Assembly: GCF_010093535.1 (NCBI RefSeq)
Contig: NW_022985162.1
Span: 1,400,387-1,464,386 of the forward strand
Length of the DNA stretch: 64,000 bases
Direction of reading: 5' to 3'
Origin: Lindgomyces ingoldianus
Lineage: Eukaryota > Ascomycota > Dothideomycetes > Pleosporales > Lindgomycetaceae
Shown here piece by piece: positions 1-11,475 of this stretch. The position numbers and the translations under genes are program-made. The first letter of the stretch is position 1, and each line of letters starts with the position of its first letter. The notes below the pieces were generated by a model. That model worked only from the letters and a program-made list of their open reading frames with translations, was not told where the DNA came from and did no database searches.

Positions 1-1467
1 CGGGCTTCACCTGGAGCGGCTGGTGGCGATGTGCACTGCCGAAATTCTCTCCAGCTGCAGCGCTCAGAGCTATAGCCGAGATGGGACTACCAGATTCTGA
101 TGACCACCAGTTGTCGATAACTACTGCGCCGCCCGCACAGTGCTTGCTGAGTAGTTTTTGGTACATTTGAACAATGCTTGGTTCGCTCCGTTCGCCTGCC
201 AAGAAAAGCGCTCGTAATGTCCTAAGTCCTCCTCGGTTGCCGTAGATTTGCTCGAAGTAGTCGTTGTCACCGTCTTCACGACGAATCGCTCGTAGCGCCG
301 TGGGCGCGGTAAACATGGTCGTAACTTTGTACTCTTCGATAATTCTCCAGAAAGTACTAGCGTCGGGAGTACCAACCGGTTTTCCCTCAAAGAGCACGGT
401 TGTAGCACCGGCAAGGAGTGGTGCATACACAATGTAAGAATGCCCGACGACCCACCCAATATCTGAGGCGGTAAACATAACATCTCCAGGGCCGTGGACT
501 CCAAAAATTTGTTTAATTGAGAGGTTGAGACCAACAACGTGTCCCCCGGCTTCGCGGACAACGCCCTTTGGCAATCCCGTCGTTCCTAGAAATCATCAGC
601 AGGGGAAATCTTTAGGGGGTGCGCGGACTTCTCACCACTAGTGTAGATAATGTATAATGCGTCTGAGCTCTTCACTGGAACAGCTGCCGCTTTCAGCCTT
701 CTATCCTTCGCACTCTTGACTAGTCTTTGCCAGTTCCGTTGGCCATCCTCTTTGACCACGGGCTCCCATCGAAGTTGCTCGCGCTGCCAAACAATAACCT
801 TTGAAGGCTTGAAGCTACTCGTCCGGATAGCTTCTTCGAGGAGCTTCTTGTATCCCATTGGGCCCTTGTTGCCTTCGATGCCACATGATGCAGTCATTAC
901 GGCTTTTGGTCTGGAGGCTTCCATGCGCTGGGCAAGCGAGGCTGGGGAGAACCCCCCAAAGACGACAGCGTGAATAGCGCCAAGTCGGGCAATGGCAAGC
1001 ATAGCAAAAAGGGCTGCGGGGATCATTGGCACTATCAATCGTTATCTTGTTTGTCTTGACATTTAACAACATAAATGAGACTCACTGTAGATCAGAACGA
1101 CGTCTCCCTTTTTCACGCCTTCTTCTCGCAGGACGCCGGCGAGCGTCTCGACTTCCTCGAGGAGTTGCTTGTACGTATATTGCTCTTTCAAGCCAGTAAC
1201 GGGGCTATCCCAGCAGATGGCAACTGTGTTGCCATTGCCGCTCAGGACATGTCTGTCGATACAGTTATATGTTGTAGAAATCTCGCCTCCCGGGAACCAG
1301 GTCCAATGATCATGTTTTACTCCGCTTTTCAGGGTCTTAGTAGTCCTTTGTAGCGCTCGGTCTGGCTTCTTGTGCCATTGCAGTTGATCTGCCTGGGCAG
1401 TCCAGAAAGCTTCGGGGTCCTCCAGCGATCGCTTGTACACCTTGTCCTGAATATGAGGTTCAGGCAT
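1..1467 (-). CDS. ACSS3-like short-chain acyl-CoA synthetase (3' part off the window)
   Basis: AMP-forming acyl-CoA ligase, probably propionyl/acetyl-CoA synthetase of the ACSS3 group. It would activate short fatty acids with ATP and CoA. The start at 1467 opens with MPEPHIQDKVYKRSLEDPEAFW, which fits the family's N-terminal domain. Two introns restore the family sequence: 1032-1085 (GTGAGT...ATAG) joins VLIY to MPMIPAALFAML, and 586-635 (GTGAG...CTAG) joins YTSG to TTGLPKGVVR, giving the AMP-binding P-loop. Further motifs are DVMFTASDIGWVVGHSY and NWWSSESGSP, the latter the adenylate-binding motif. The C-terminal lysine domain lies beyond the left edge. The peroxisomal/cytosolic acetyl-CoA synthetase is an alternative name, but the N-terminus favours ACSS3. 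The family is seen directly; the substrate is inferred. Confidence 0.88.
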
Positions 1468-2766
1468 GATGCAGGTTGGACTAGTATAATAGAAGACGGT
1501 TTAACGAATAGTAACAGACCGCAGACTTAGGATCTGTTACAGTAGGATGTCCGAGACAAGACACGATAAGTGTGGGAAAATGAGTTTAAAATTGCCGGTG
1601 CAGGAATCCAGTCGTAGTCGGATATATATGCAATGTCGGCAAGGAAACCGGCCAGACGGGGTTTGAGGCATGACGCTCGCCGAGGGTGTTTGGTTTCGGA
1701 CCTGGGGAACGCTAGCCACCCCGCAAGGGTGGCCTTGGCCGAGCTGCAAACCTGGGGACACGAGCGACCACGAGGCGACCACGAGGGAATGGTGAGATAA
1801 TCGCCTCATATAATGATGATAATGGGGGTGGGAAATTCTGGATTGGGACTCTTCCTTCCACCCATTTTAGTGTATTACACGTGAATTCGCCACTCCTGTG
1901 AATGTTAGAATTTGGTTGGCTTCCCCTTACCCAAACTTACCCGGCAACTCCGGCGTCCTAGTGGCTGAGTGTATTTTTCTGAAGACTCTCTGTCCTCGGT
2001 TAGTTGGACTTATATCTCCAGATGCTACTCCAGAGCCGTTGCAGAGCATTTGCGGGTCCGTTTAACTTGTAATTTTAAACGTTCATACCTACTACAACAT
2101 GGGGTCCTTCAACCGTGTTCCATAAACATCTCCGCGTGATGTTGGACAAGCATGCGAATAGAAAATATATCATCTTACAATAAACGGGAATAATAGAGCC
2201 ACACCATGGATAGATCACAGAAAGTAACTAAAGTAAAAGTAATAAAGATCAAATATTGCGAAAATAAGGGGGTGTGGCTAAGATGATACATTTTGGTGGC
2301 TGGACAGTCTGGAGACTCTTGATGTACGTTAGTTTGAAAAACAGATACAACAACAATAGCCTGGAGCATTGTAAGCTAGAGACTGCCTAGAGCCCATAGA
2401 TACACAATGTATTGTCGCATATCATGGAAAATAATCCTGCCCTATAGCAAGTCTTAGCTAATTTCTATTGCAAATACTTGCAGGCAGTAATTTATGGAAG
2501 GCAATACGAGGGAGGGCACACCCACGAGCGAGCCGACAAAGAGTTATACTGAGCGAAGAATAGGCCACCCTCTAGACTCACCCCACCCTCCTATTGGATA
2601 TAGTATCAACCGCAGGAAAGGCGAAGAGAATCAAACACAGAGGGTACACACAACAATGAAAGAGGCATCCACAGGTTCAGGGAACCGTATCAACGAGATC
2701 GGCAACAAGAAAGTGAGATAGAGCAATAGGATATCTTTATTAGAACCTGATCGTTTTATTTGAGCC
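1468..2766. other. intergenic, no supported gene
   Basis: Between the acyl-CoA synthetase 5' end and the HAD gene 3' end. Short open frames occur here but none has recognisable domains, splice support or fungal coding character. A moderately AT-rich stretch runs from 2150 to 2480. Confidence 0.6.
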
Positions 2767-3641
2767 TTAAGAATACCATCTAAAAAACCCTTTATTGAGC
2801 GTGTTCCCGTTAGGAGACCACCGCTTCATCTGCACATGTGATGCGATATCAACTCCTAGGCTCTCGGCCACAGTCATAAATCCTGCCTGATCTATCGGAA
2901 TCCAGAGATCGACCCGGCCCTCAGTCTTGGCTACTTCAATTTCCTCCGAGCTCCAATCCTCCTCCAGTGACCTTTCAATATAAATTGCCTGGAGCCCGTG
3001 AGATTTCGCGGCCTTCAAGTAAGTCAAATGGGCGGCTACCATGGCACACTCCGGGGGCTTTAAACCAAGTTTTTCAACCTCCCCTAAGTACACGCTGGGA
3101 GAAGGTTTGTACGATTCGAACTGCTCGGCACTGAAAGTGCGGGTGAAGTCCATTGAGCCGTAACTTTTTAGGTCAGAAAGGAGGCTGAGGTTGCCGTTGC
3201 TCAAAGTCACCGTGTAGGGTAGCTTGTTCAAGACTTTGATACCGGGAGCAGAATCCGGCCAGGGCTCCAATCGATGCCAAATCAGGCTCATCATACGGAC
3301 TTCATCATCTATCCAAAGCCCGTCCAAGTTCCACTCAGACAATAGCTGCTCGAGTGTTTCTAAGTGATGTCCATCAACTGTTTTCCAAGGCAAAGCTGGA
3401 TCATTGGCTACTGATTTCGTGAACTTCTTATAGGAGTTTCGCCACTGCTGGAAAATACGCCCCAGCCCTTGAGCATCATGGGGGATGCTATCATGCGAAC
3501 GGAGTTTACTACTGATGCAGTGGCTGAATTCAGCGAGGCGTGAGCATGTGCGTAAAGGGAGTTGGTAACAGTCCTCCTCCAATCGACACAGATGCCGAAT
3601 GCGTCAAATAGCAAAGCCTTCGGAGATTGAAGTAAAGCCAT
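2767..3641 (-). CDS. HAD-superfamily haloacid dehalogenase-like hydrolase, apparently frameshifted
   Basis: The N-terminus reads LLFDAFGICVDWRRTVTN, with HAD motif I DxF and the nucleophile Asp, as in fungal type II 2-haloacid dehalogenases. The remainder is in another frame. It starts near RIFQQWRNSYKKFTKS and continues through SNGNLSLLSDLKSYG (motif II region), KPSPSVYLGEVEKLG (motif III Lys) and a C-terminal AAHLTYLKAAKSHGLQ where motif IV Asp residues normally sit. The two frames overlap at 3408-3582. The family alignment crosses from LKGWG to RIFQQW at the G tract 3460-3463, where one extra G would rejoin them into about 291 aa. An alternative is an unannotated intron of about 66 bp ending in TTTTCCAG just before QWRNSY, but that would delete residues usually conserved. 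It could be a recent pseudogene, an assembly error or a spliced gene. In the usual VAAHxxDL motif IV, Asp is replaced (AAHLTYL), a second hint of decay. Confidence 0.75.
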
Positions 3642-4410
3642 GCTAATGCCTCCGAACAGTTTTGAGGCGAAGGGCGGTGGGCGAGTGGAATTGGAGAAGG
3701 GAGGTCGTTCGGAACGGGTCGGAAGTGCATGACAGTAGGCTGCAACTCCGAGAATAGCGTGAATAAAGAGAGAGCGAGCGTCGAATCGCTCACAGAGACA
3801 TATGAAAAGAGGTGACGTGCGTGGAAACCATGGAAAATCAATGGGGAAGGATGATTTAGCTCACAATTTCAACATAGTGTCCTCCTATTGTTCTAAGATT
3901 CCTCTTATGCAATCATTCGGGCATCAGTGTACTTAAAAAAGCCCCAAGTTGATCGCCAAAAGTTGAGAGAATAACAAAGACGGAAACAAGCTAACTAGAA
4001 CCTGAGCAAAAGGGAGCACTACGGGCGACCAGGATCTATGGAGACGCGCTAGTGGTGGCACGAAGAGAGAACCCACCGCTTGGTGTCCTCTAGCACAACT
4101 GTACACAAAGGACTAGTTACTCGAACAACCCACAAGAGTACAAAACAAGAGCCTAGAGGTCACACCTCTTGAAATATAAGTGAGGCTACTACGGTCAAGA
4201 ACATATCACGAGGGCAAAACAGCGAGGAAACTGAAGAATTATTCTGGTATCATATTCCATGACTAATCCTAAACCGTAAACTCCTAAGCCCATGATACAA
4301 TAGGCAAAAACCCCTCAAGCCCGTCCCAGCCAGCACCAGAAGAGACCATTGATCCCGAGGTCGCAAAGTCGATCGAGAGTCGTTACAAAACATGAAAGGC
4401 AAAAGCGAAT
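3642..4410. other. intergenic between HAD gene and histone H4
   Basis: Contains the HAD promoter side (3642 onward) and the H4 3' flank (to 4410). I see no convincing coding region. Confidence 0.6.
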
Positions 4411-4886
4411 CTAACCACCAAAACCATAGAGAGTACCTGTGACATGTCAGACAAACTAGAAGGGATTAACTAGCGAGGCAACTCACGTCCTTGTCGCTTG
4501 AGCGCGTAGACGACGTCGAGGGAAGTGACAGTCTTGCGCTTGGCGTGCTCAGTGTAGGTGACAGCGTCTCGGATGACACCCTCAAGGAAAGTCTTTAGGA
4601 CACCACGGGTCTCCTCATAAATCATTGCGGAAATACGCTTCACACCACCACGACGGGCGAGACGTCGGATAGCAGGCTTGGTGATGCCCTGGATGTTGTC
4701 ACGAAGAATCTTTCGGTGGCGCTTGGCACCACCTTTGCCAAGGCCCTTGCCACCTTTGCCACCTGTAGAAAGTACGTCAGTGAATGCTGCGAGAGGCGGA
4801 ATGCACTGCAAAACGCGACGAGGTGTCTCAATGGCGCCAAGAAGGATAGAGGGATAGGGGTATGGGGTAGACTTACGTCCAGTCAT
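4411..4886 (-). CDS. H4: histone H4
   Basis: Core nucleosome histone. Three exons: 4877-4886, 4487-4762 and 4411-4436. Intron 4763-4876 (GTAAGT...CTACAG) splits codon 4 (Arg) and gives [20 protein letters not shown]. Intron 4437-4486 (GTGAGT...TCACAG) splits the Arg of RQGR and restores the canonical tail TLYGFGG. Without that second splice the frame ends in a false ELPR tail. The spliced protein is 103 aa, the universal H4 length, with the acetylatable tail lysines and the [20 protein letters not shown] histone fold. It is divergent from H3. Confidence 0.98.
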
Positions 4887-5391
4887 GTTGATGGATTAAA
4901 AGTGAAGTTGAAAGTGAGATGGTGGTTTAGTGGAGTGCAGGGAGTGAGAGTGTCGCGGTATCGAGAGCTGATGGTTTGCCAGAGGTTGGGGAAGCAGGCT
5001 ACTTTAAGAGAGACGCGTGTTTGGTGTTCGCGAAGATCAACAATGCCGGATCAACTTCGGATCACGCTGGGCGGTCGGACGCGCTCGCTTGCCTCTGCGG
5101 CTGCCCAGATCACAATGCTGAAAGGATGGCGCGCACGGCCCAGTCTTGCCCGCTCAATTTTGATTTTGCAGTTGCTGGAACTGAGACGCCCAAACTTGCC
5201 CCCCAAACTCGCGCGCTAAATCACAACAATTGTGATCCGGCAGGCAGCACCCCCCGCGCCGCCCATAAGTATCGCCCGCCGCCCACTTTCTCCGTCTCTC
5301 TTTCACCACTCTCCCACAACACTTCGACAGCCACAACCAACCACATCATCCACACTCCACATCATCAACTTCATCACTTCATCCATCAACA
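4887..5391. promoter_or_regulatory. shared divergent H4/H3 promoter
   Basis: This 505 bp region separates the H4 and H3 start codons and must serve both genes. Visible elements are an inverted repeat ATCACAA-CAA-TTGTGAT at about 5220-5236, a TATA-like CATAAGTAT near 5263, and a pyrimidine-rich leader with TCTTTCACC just before the H3 start. Function is inferred from position. Confidence 0.7.
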
Positions 5392-6026
<635 letters not shown>

Positions 6027-7255
6027 GTACCTCGCCTCTTTCTCTCACTGGCATGAGCATCGACAAGTCCCCCATGTGCAGTGCGATTCGTACATGATGG
6101 GTTGGGTCTCCATTGGCGTTTGGGTTCTATTTCAATAAGGATCACGGTTATTTGGGTTTTATGGTGCACCGGGAGTGGTGCAGTGCGATGTATATCCCAT
6201 AATCAGTGACAGTCACTGACCATGAATTGACGAAAGTCGATCTACTTCACATTATCTTTGCCTGTTGTCATAGGTTGAATGTGAGGACTTTACTGACCGT
6301 CTTTATGCCTTTTGGTCGTGTTGGAGTATTCTTCCCTCTTCCCATGGTTGTCTATTCCTATGAAACGATGTTTGACCAATACTGAGGCGGTTTTTTTGGG
6401 GTTGGAATTGGATGATGTGGGCATCGTCGAGGAACTGACCACTCGAAGCCAACATACCTCGCATACCAGGCGAATCTGAAATCATTATTGAACAACTCTG
6501 ATGCCTCTTCAGTACGGGAAGTATCTTCCATTTCCCATCGCTTTATCCAAGTATATTTACAATGTCCTGGCAGACATGTTCAATCATGGATGTCTGGTCA
6601 AAAAGTGCGGCATGTCCAGCGGCTGCATATCCACATTCTACGGCACTGCGGTTATCCATATGAGGGCTTTTTCCTGTCTGAGAGATGGGTGATGTGCTAA
6701 CCTAGCATAGCTACGGAGGAAACCTTGCTATCTCTTTGTATAAATGCAGCTCAATATCGAAAAAATTCACTTCGTTGCCCTTTCACACAGCGACTAGGAG
6801 GCAAAGAAACACTAGTTGGAAGCATTGGGATGCGTCGAAATCGTTGACCAAGACCGCGAGAGAAATGCAAGGTGGTGTCTCAAAGTCTCCAGTTTCTGGC
6901 ACGTGTTGAGTCCGTGAACCCTGTGCTCTACGCACAAGTTGGGAAAGCGGCGAGGCGCCTGGAATCGCCTGGCGGAAAGCGGGACGAGATGGTACAGCAC
7001 TGTGAATTCCGCAATAGGGAGAGTGTAATAAAGTGGGTGAAGCCCAAGCCTGCAAAGTGCGCAGATGGGATTCCGAATTTTTGAGAAAGTCTGAGAAAGT
7101 TCTTCAGAGCAAGGAATTATCATTAAAATCTCGCGATGCGGGTTGTTTGGCGAAGACGGCGATTCGGTGATTCGGTGATTTGTGATAGCGCGCCATGCCG
7201 ACAACACTGTAATACTGCTCTCCAGCAGGCTGCGTCTGGACGAGTAAAATATGGC
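6027..7255. other. H3 3' flank and EXO5 upstream region
   Basis: No supported gene. 6027-6300 is likely the H3 3' UTR and terminator. An open frame upstream of EXO5 begins at 7136 and is in frame with it; see the EXO5 entry. Repeated short CGATTCGGTGATTCGGTGATT motifs lie near 7158-7178. Confidence 0.55.
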
Positions 7256-8815
7256 ATGGACCCCACGACAGCACCTCAGTTGCACACCGACAGTGCTAGT
7301 GACTATGGTTCCGACATCAGCCTGAGCCCTGCGCAGAGTAAATATGGCTCGGAGTTCGACCTTGAGGAAGCGGCACTCATTGGCAATCTGCTCACACAAA
7401 TCGCCGCTACAGCTCCAACAATAGAGGGCAATGAGGCCCAGGTGGGGGAATGCCTGGACCGCCCATTTTCACGCCGCCCTTTGGTCGAGGTCGAGTACGA
7501 CAGCCTCTCGAGCAAAGCTTGGAGTGGTAAAGCCCCTCCTACATATGCCTGATGCGCGCTTACCCGACTGACCTACTGACAGCGCTTAGTGCCGAAGGAA
7601 GATGCTCGGCCTGATGAGCAAACTGAGCTAGCAAAAGCTAACCCGGGGCAGTCCAAAGGTGACACTGAAGACGACACTCGATCCCCTCTCGAGCGTTTTC
7701 GGACGCAGCCCATGAAACCCCTGTCAGTAACAGACCTGGTGTCGCCAGCTTGGTGCGAACTCCAATACTGGTACATCCTCACCAAATTCGGGCGGAAGCC
7801 GCGAACGACGGCGATGAAGAAAGGCTCTGAAGTGCATAGAGTCTTGGAAGAGCAAGTGCACGAGATCAGGTGGGTCCAGGTCAAGTCCAAGGAAGACAGA
7901 TTTGGGTTGAAAATATGGAACACGATACAAGGACTCCGGACGCTTAAGGAAACCGGCTTGACGCGCGAATTGGAAGTTTGGGGCATCATTGGTGGCCAAG
8001 TCGTGAACGGTATCATTGATGAAATATCGTACATGTGCCCAGATACAGATCTCGAGGAATCCCCGGAAAAGTCAAAGGTCGAGAAAGCAGGTGGTACGCT
8101 TCCTCTTGGCCGGCCCAGCATCGCGCAGGGTTTCAATAACAGCGGTAATAATCCGAGCGCTTGGGTCGGCTCATTGAAGCCCGAACGATTGGTATACATC
8201 GCGGACATCAAGACACGCGGAGGGAAATCCGTCCCAGCAAGAACGTCCCTTCGGCCAACCTGGATGCAGTTGATGCTTTACCGAAAATTACTTGAAGATT
8301 TGGCGCTCAATGTAGTGGATGGAGAGACGGTATTTGGGCGGTACGGCCTCGACCCACTGGAGCCTTTTACTGAAGTTTTCATGCTTGAGGTGGGCAGCCT
8401 AGGCACTCTAGAGACCATTCCGGAGGGTAAGAACGCTTTCGGTATCCTACAGGCATCGGAAATTGAGTGCCACGGGAATTTGTCCGCTCTCTGGAGTTTG
8501 ATGATATCTGAGTTTGGAAGGTCTATTGACACTTTCAGCGACGTCCTCCGCGCCGAGTTTCGCTCGTCTAAAACCGGTGAACTTATCGGCAGTGAGTTTA
8601 CTATTTATGATGCGTCAGTCATAGAAAAATATACATTAGAAGAACTGAGCTGGTGGAAAGGGGAACGAGAAGCTAAAGGTGTGGAAATCGAGGAAGCGTA
8701 CAAGTGCAAGGTGTGTGATTTTGCAGAGACATGTACTTGGAGGAAGCTTAAGATCCAGGAAGCCACAGAGAAGCATAGGCTTCGTGGCACTATGAAGAGA
8801 AAGTTAGCTGTCTGA
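7256..8815 (+). CDS. EXO5: exonuclease V (EXO5/DEM1 family), Fe-S single-strand DNA exonuclease
   Basis: Single-strand-specific bidirectional DNA exonuclease of the RecB-like PD-(D/E)xK superfamily; yeast Exo5 maintains mitochondrial DNA. Exons are 7256-7526 and 7590-8815, with intron 7527-7589 (GTAAAG...CTTAG) joining SKAWS to VPKEDARP. The protein is 498 aa. The family hallmarks are LSVTDLVSPAWCELQYWY (first cluster Cys, about residue 145), KKGSEVHRVLEEQVH, the catalytic ADIKTR motif (about 295) and the C-terminal YKCKVCDFAETC cysteines (about 466-476) that complete the 4Fe-4S site. The start was chosen at MDPTT. An in-frame ATG at 7136 would add 40 Arg-rich residues (MRVVWRRRRFGDS), which could be a mitochondrial presequence. 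Confidence 0.93.
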
Positions 8816-9143
8816 TATCTCCTGTCGTCGCATTTTGTGCCTACTGCCCGTTCTGATTCTAGAGCTATAGGGTTTATACACATTTGTCCTAAAAAATGCC
8901 AGGGAACTTCGCTATTTCTTCGATGTCCTTACTCCGCTGCTCCGAATCTCCAGAGTCCTAACCTGACATTTCAGTCTACAATCATTGGTCCTACATTTTT
9001 AGCTTTGGAATATAAGCATAGTGGTCATCCGATAATTTTAGACTGCATGCGCTAGTCTCCTACAAGAGGACTGGGGGTATTCACAAGGAACCATTGAGAC
9101 CCTACTATTCTCTATTGATAACAATCTTGTGGATATGATACCT
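8816..9143. other. convergent intergenic spacer
   Basis: Between the EXO5 stop and the end of the GH43 pseudogene. Nothing recognisable. Confidence 0.5.
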
Positions 9144-10568
9144 TTAGCGCTGTCCAGAAGGCACTGAATAAGGTCCATGCCCAGGCCCTAGTAACTTAGG
9201 TGTCTCATCTATATTCTAGGTGAATTTCTGCGTTCGCATAGTTCTCGCTACCCATCCATTCGATAGATCCTGCATCCCATGATACACTATCCAATCCTCT
9301 CTTCCGTCAGGACTCTTGGGTGAAACTTGCATGCCCAACTCCATATGCTTCTTCCTTAGTATTCCGGTAAAAAAGACACACCCATCGTCGTGTTTCCCCT
9401 AATCCTGGATGTTCATTGGGTCGCCACCTAACGGTTCGGGTTGACCTAGGCAGTAGTTGCGGCTGTCGGACCGGGTAGCGGAGTATATGATGAATGTCTA
9501 GCTAGTAGAACGGTTGGTGAGTTTCTGTGTGGCTTCGTTGGAGGAGAGACGGGCGTTGAGCGGACGGCCATATGGCGTCTTTTCTTAGGGGTTGGTAGGA
9601 ACGAAGAGGATTTGGAGTTGAGAAAGATTGGTGCCAATAGTCCAGGGATCCGACACTAGGTCGGGCGCCAGCCTTTGATCTAGTGACTTGGAGTTGCAGC
9701 ATACTCTTGGTGATGTAAAGATTCGCTGGCCAGCCATCGAATTCTCGGTACCAGCAGTTGTACACGTGATACAACCCACTCTTGTGTTGAAGGTATGTAC
9801 CATCAATAGGGAACTGGTCATAAGTGTTCAACTGTGCCTTGAAGCTGAAATTTGCCACCCATGGATCTGATCCCAGGCCTTCGAACACAAACATCCGGTG
9901 ATGTACTGCGGGACAGCTCTCTTCATAGTACATGTCCACTTCCGGAGGTGGGGAGTCATGGTTTGGGTCGGCGGTGAAAATGGCATACCAGTTTCCATGG
10001 AGCTCTGGGCCCCATATGTCGGTCGAGTAGTTCATGTCCTTTAGAGGTTGGAAGAGGAGTCTCTTTTCTGCACTGTGCCAGTCCCTGTATCGTTATCAGA
10101 GAATAGAATTCTCAACTCATCGCAGAATTTACGAGGGCTCAATAGCAAACCACATAAGCAAGGCTTCTGGGGCTGTTGTACCTTCGCCGCCTCAGACCCA
10201 AACCCACTCTTCTGCAGATTGCAGCGGACAGGGTAAACCCAGATTGGAAGGGGGGTTGCCGGAGTCAACGTACGTAAGGACCCGGCTTCGGAGAAGAGTT
10301 ATATTGTCATTAGTTGTGTAAGTCATGCAGTAGTACCCATCACATTGTATACCCACCTGCGGTCAACATTAGTGAAGGGAAAGGCCAAGCTGTAGGTCAA
10401 GCTATCCACCCCGACAGCATCGAGGAAAGGGTTAATGAATGTGGGGGTGCGATTGCCGGTCAAATTGGTGTTCTGACCGAAACCTACTGTGGTGAATGAG
10501 GAAACGAATAGGGTTACAGCAAGTGCAAGCATAATCGAAGAGAGCAACAGAGGGTGCAGCACGAACAA
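9144..10568 (-). pseudogene. secreted GH43 glycoside hydrolase (arabinan-type), RIP-inactivated
   Basis: The N-terminus MFVLHPLLLSSIMLALAVTL is a signal peptide. Then follow FINPFLDAVGVD, GYYCMTYTTNDNITLLRS, MNYSTDIWGPELHGNWYAIF, TADPNHDSPPPEVDMYYEE, QFPIDGTYLQHKSGLYHVY and CWYREFDGWPANLYITK, the pattern of fungal extracellular GH43 five-bladed propellers acting on arabinan/xylan side chains. Two introns still look functional: donor at 10273 rejoining VLT to DWHSA, and GTATGC...CTAG rejoining ITKM to SDPWTIG. The gene is then broken by in-frame stops at 9585-9587 (W of NPWEKTPYG), 9498-9500 (Q of TSQTFIIYS), 9399-9401 (W of QDWGNTT) and 9216-9218 (W of FTWN). There are frameshifts in a T run before FYRNTKEEAYGVG and before SPDGREDWIVYHGM. 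All four stops derive from TGG or CAG by C:G to T:A change. The tail GPGHGPYSVPSGQR ends at 9144. A donor for the first intron, after GVD, was not found. Confidence 0.88.
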
Positions 10569-10768
10569 GCAAGTGGGGAAGGAGAAGATAGAGAAGATGA
10601 TATATTGGCGCGAGCGACTTTTATACCTAGTGGAGAGAGCCTTTGGCCAGCTTAAGACCGAGCTCTCGGAGGCACACTGGCTCAGAGAAAGTGAGGTGTT
10701 GTTTGGCCTAGTTGAGATGGGCTTGGCTAGGGAAGCCGTAGATCACGTGCGCTCCAGCCGCCCGCTCC

Positions 10769-10776
10769 CAAGGTTC
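10769..10776. repeat. target-site duplication, left copy (CAAGGTTC)
   Basis: This 8-bp direct repeat is identical to 21146-21153 and lies immediately outside the inverted termini of the island. Confidence 0.9.
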
Positions 10777-10872
10777 TTATCTCACGAGTCAGCCGCCCCA
10801 CAGATGATTTTGCACTAATACTATTTTAGATTAGACAAAACTTCTAAAACTTCTAAGCTAATTAAAACTTCT
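10777..10872 (+). repeat. terminal inverted repeat, left
   Basis: Outer 16 bp (10777-10792) match the right end perfectly. Inner block 10839-10872 (AACTTCTAAAACTTCTAAGC then TAATTAAAACTTCT) matches the right end at 21052-21086. The roughly 45 bp between them are only loosely similar. The outer ~40 bp are not RIP-mutated. Confidence 0.85.
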
Positions 10873-11364
10873 AGGGTTTTCTAGGCTAATTAAAGGCTAA
10901 TTACTAATAATGTGTAAAATTATCTATAGAGTGTCTAAGAAAAAATAAAGTAAGTTTATATGTATCTTAGTTTATAAATTTATTAAATTATATAATAGCA
11001 CTATACTAGCATTAGTATTTATTAAAATGTTTAATGTAATTAAAAACAGAGGTATTTATTTTTATAATAAGCACATTTTAAGACATATCTAACACTGTTT
11101 AAAGGGTAAAGTACATTATTAAACATGTTTTTAACATGTTGTGTGTTCTAGCTATTAACTATCTATCTCTATCCTATTACTCCTGTTAACACTACGTGTT
11201 GTATCTCTCTATAACTATAGAAGCTAAGGCACACATGCCTTCTCTATTACCTCTTATAATTAAAACTTTAGTGTAAACAGGTGTAGGTGTGCAGTTGCAG
11301 TTATTAGTACACTTATGCTTAACCTACTGCATTATACAACTTAGTTAATAAGAAGGGTGTTAGA

Positions 11365-11475
11365 GATCCTACACTTTTAAAAAACTTCTAGAAACTTTTA
11401 GAAACTTTTAAAAACTTCTAGAAACTTTTAAGAACTTCTAGAAACTTCTAAAAACTTCTAAAAACTTTTAAAGTA
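11365..11475. repeat. AAACTTCTAG-type tandem repeat
   Basis: Roughly ten degenerate 10-11 bp units (AAACTTYTAGA) in a row. The same unit forms the inner terminal block and recurs at 17715-17890 and, inverted, at 19800-19915 and 21030-21086. Confidence 0.8.

Noticed and set aside
121..561. 146-aa ORF at 121-561 as a separate gene
   Set aside because: It is a wrong-frame shadow of the acyl-CoA synthetase exon; the spliced frame gives TTGLPKGVVREAGGHVVG.
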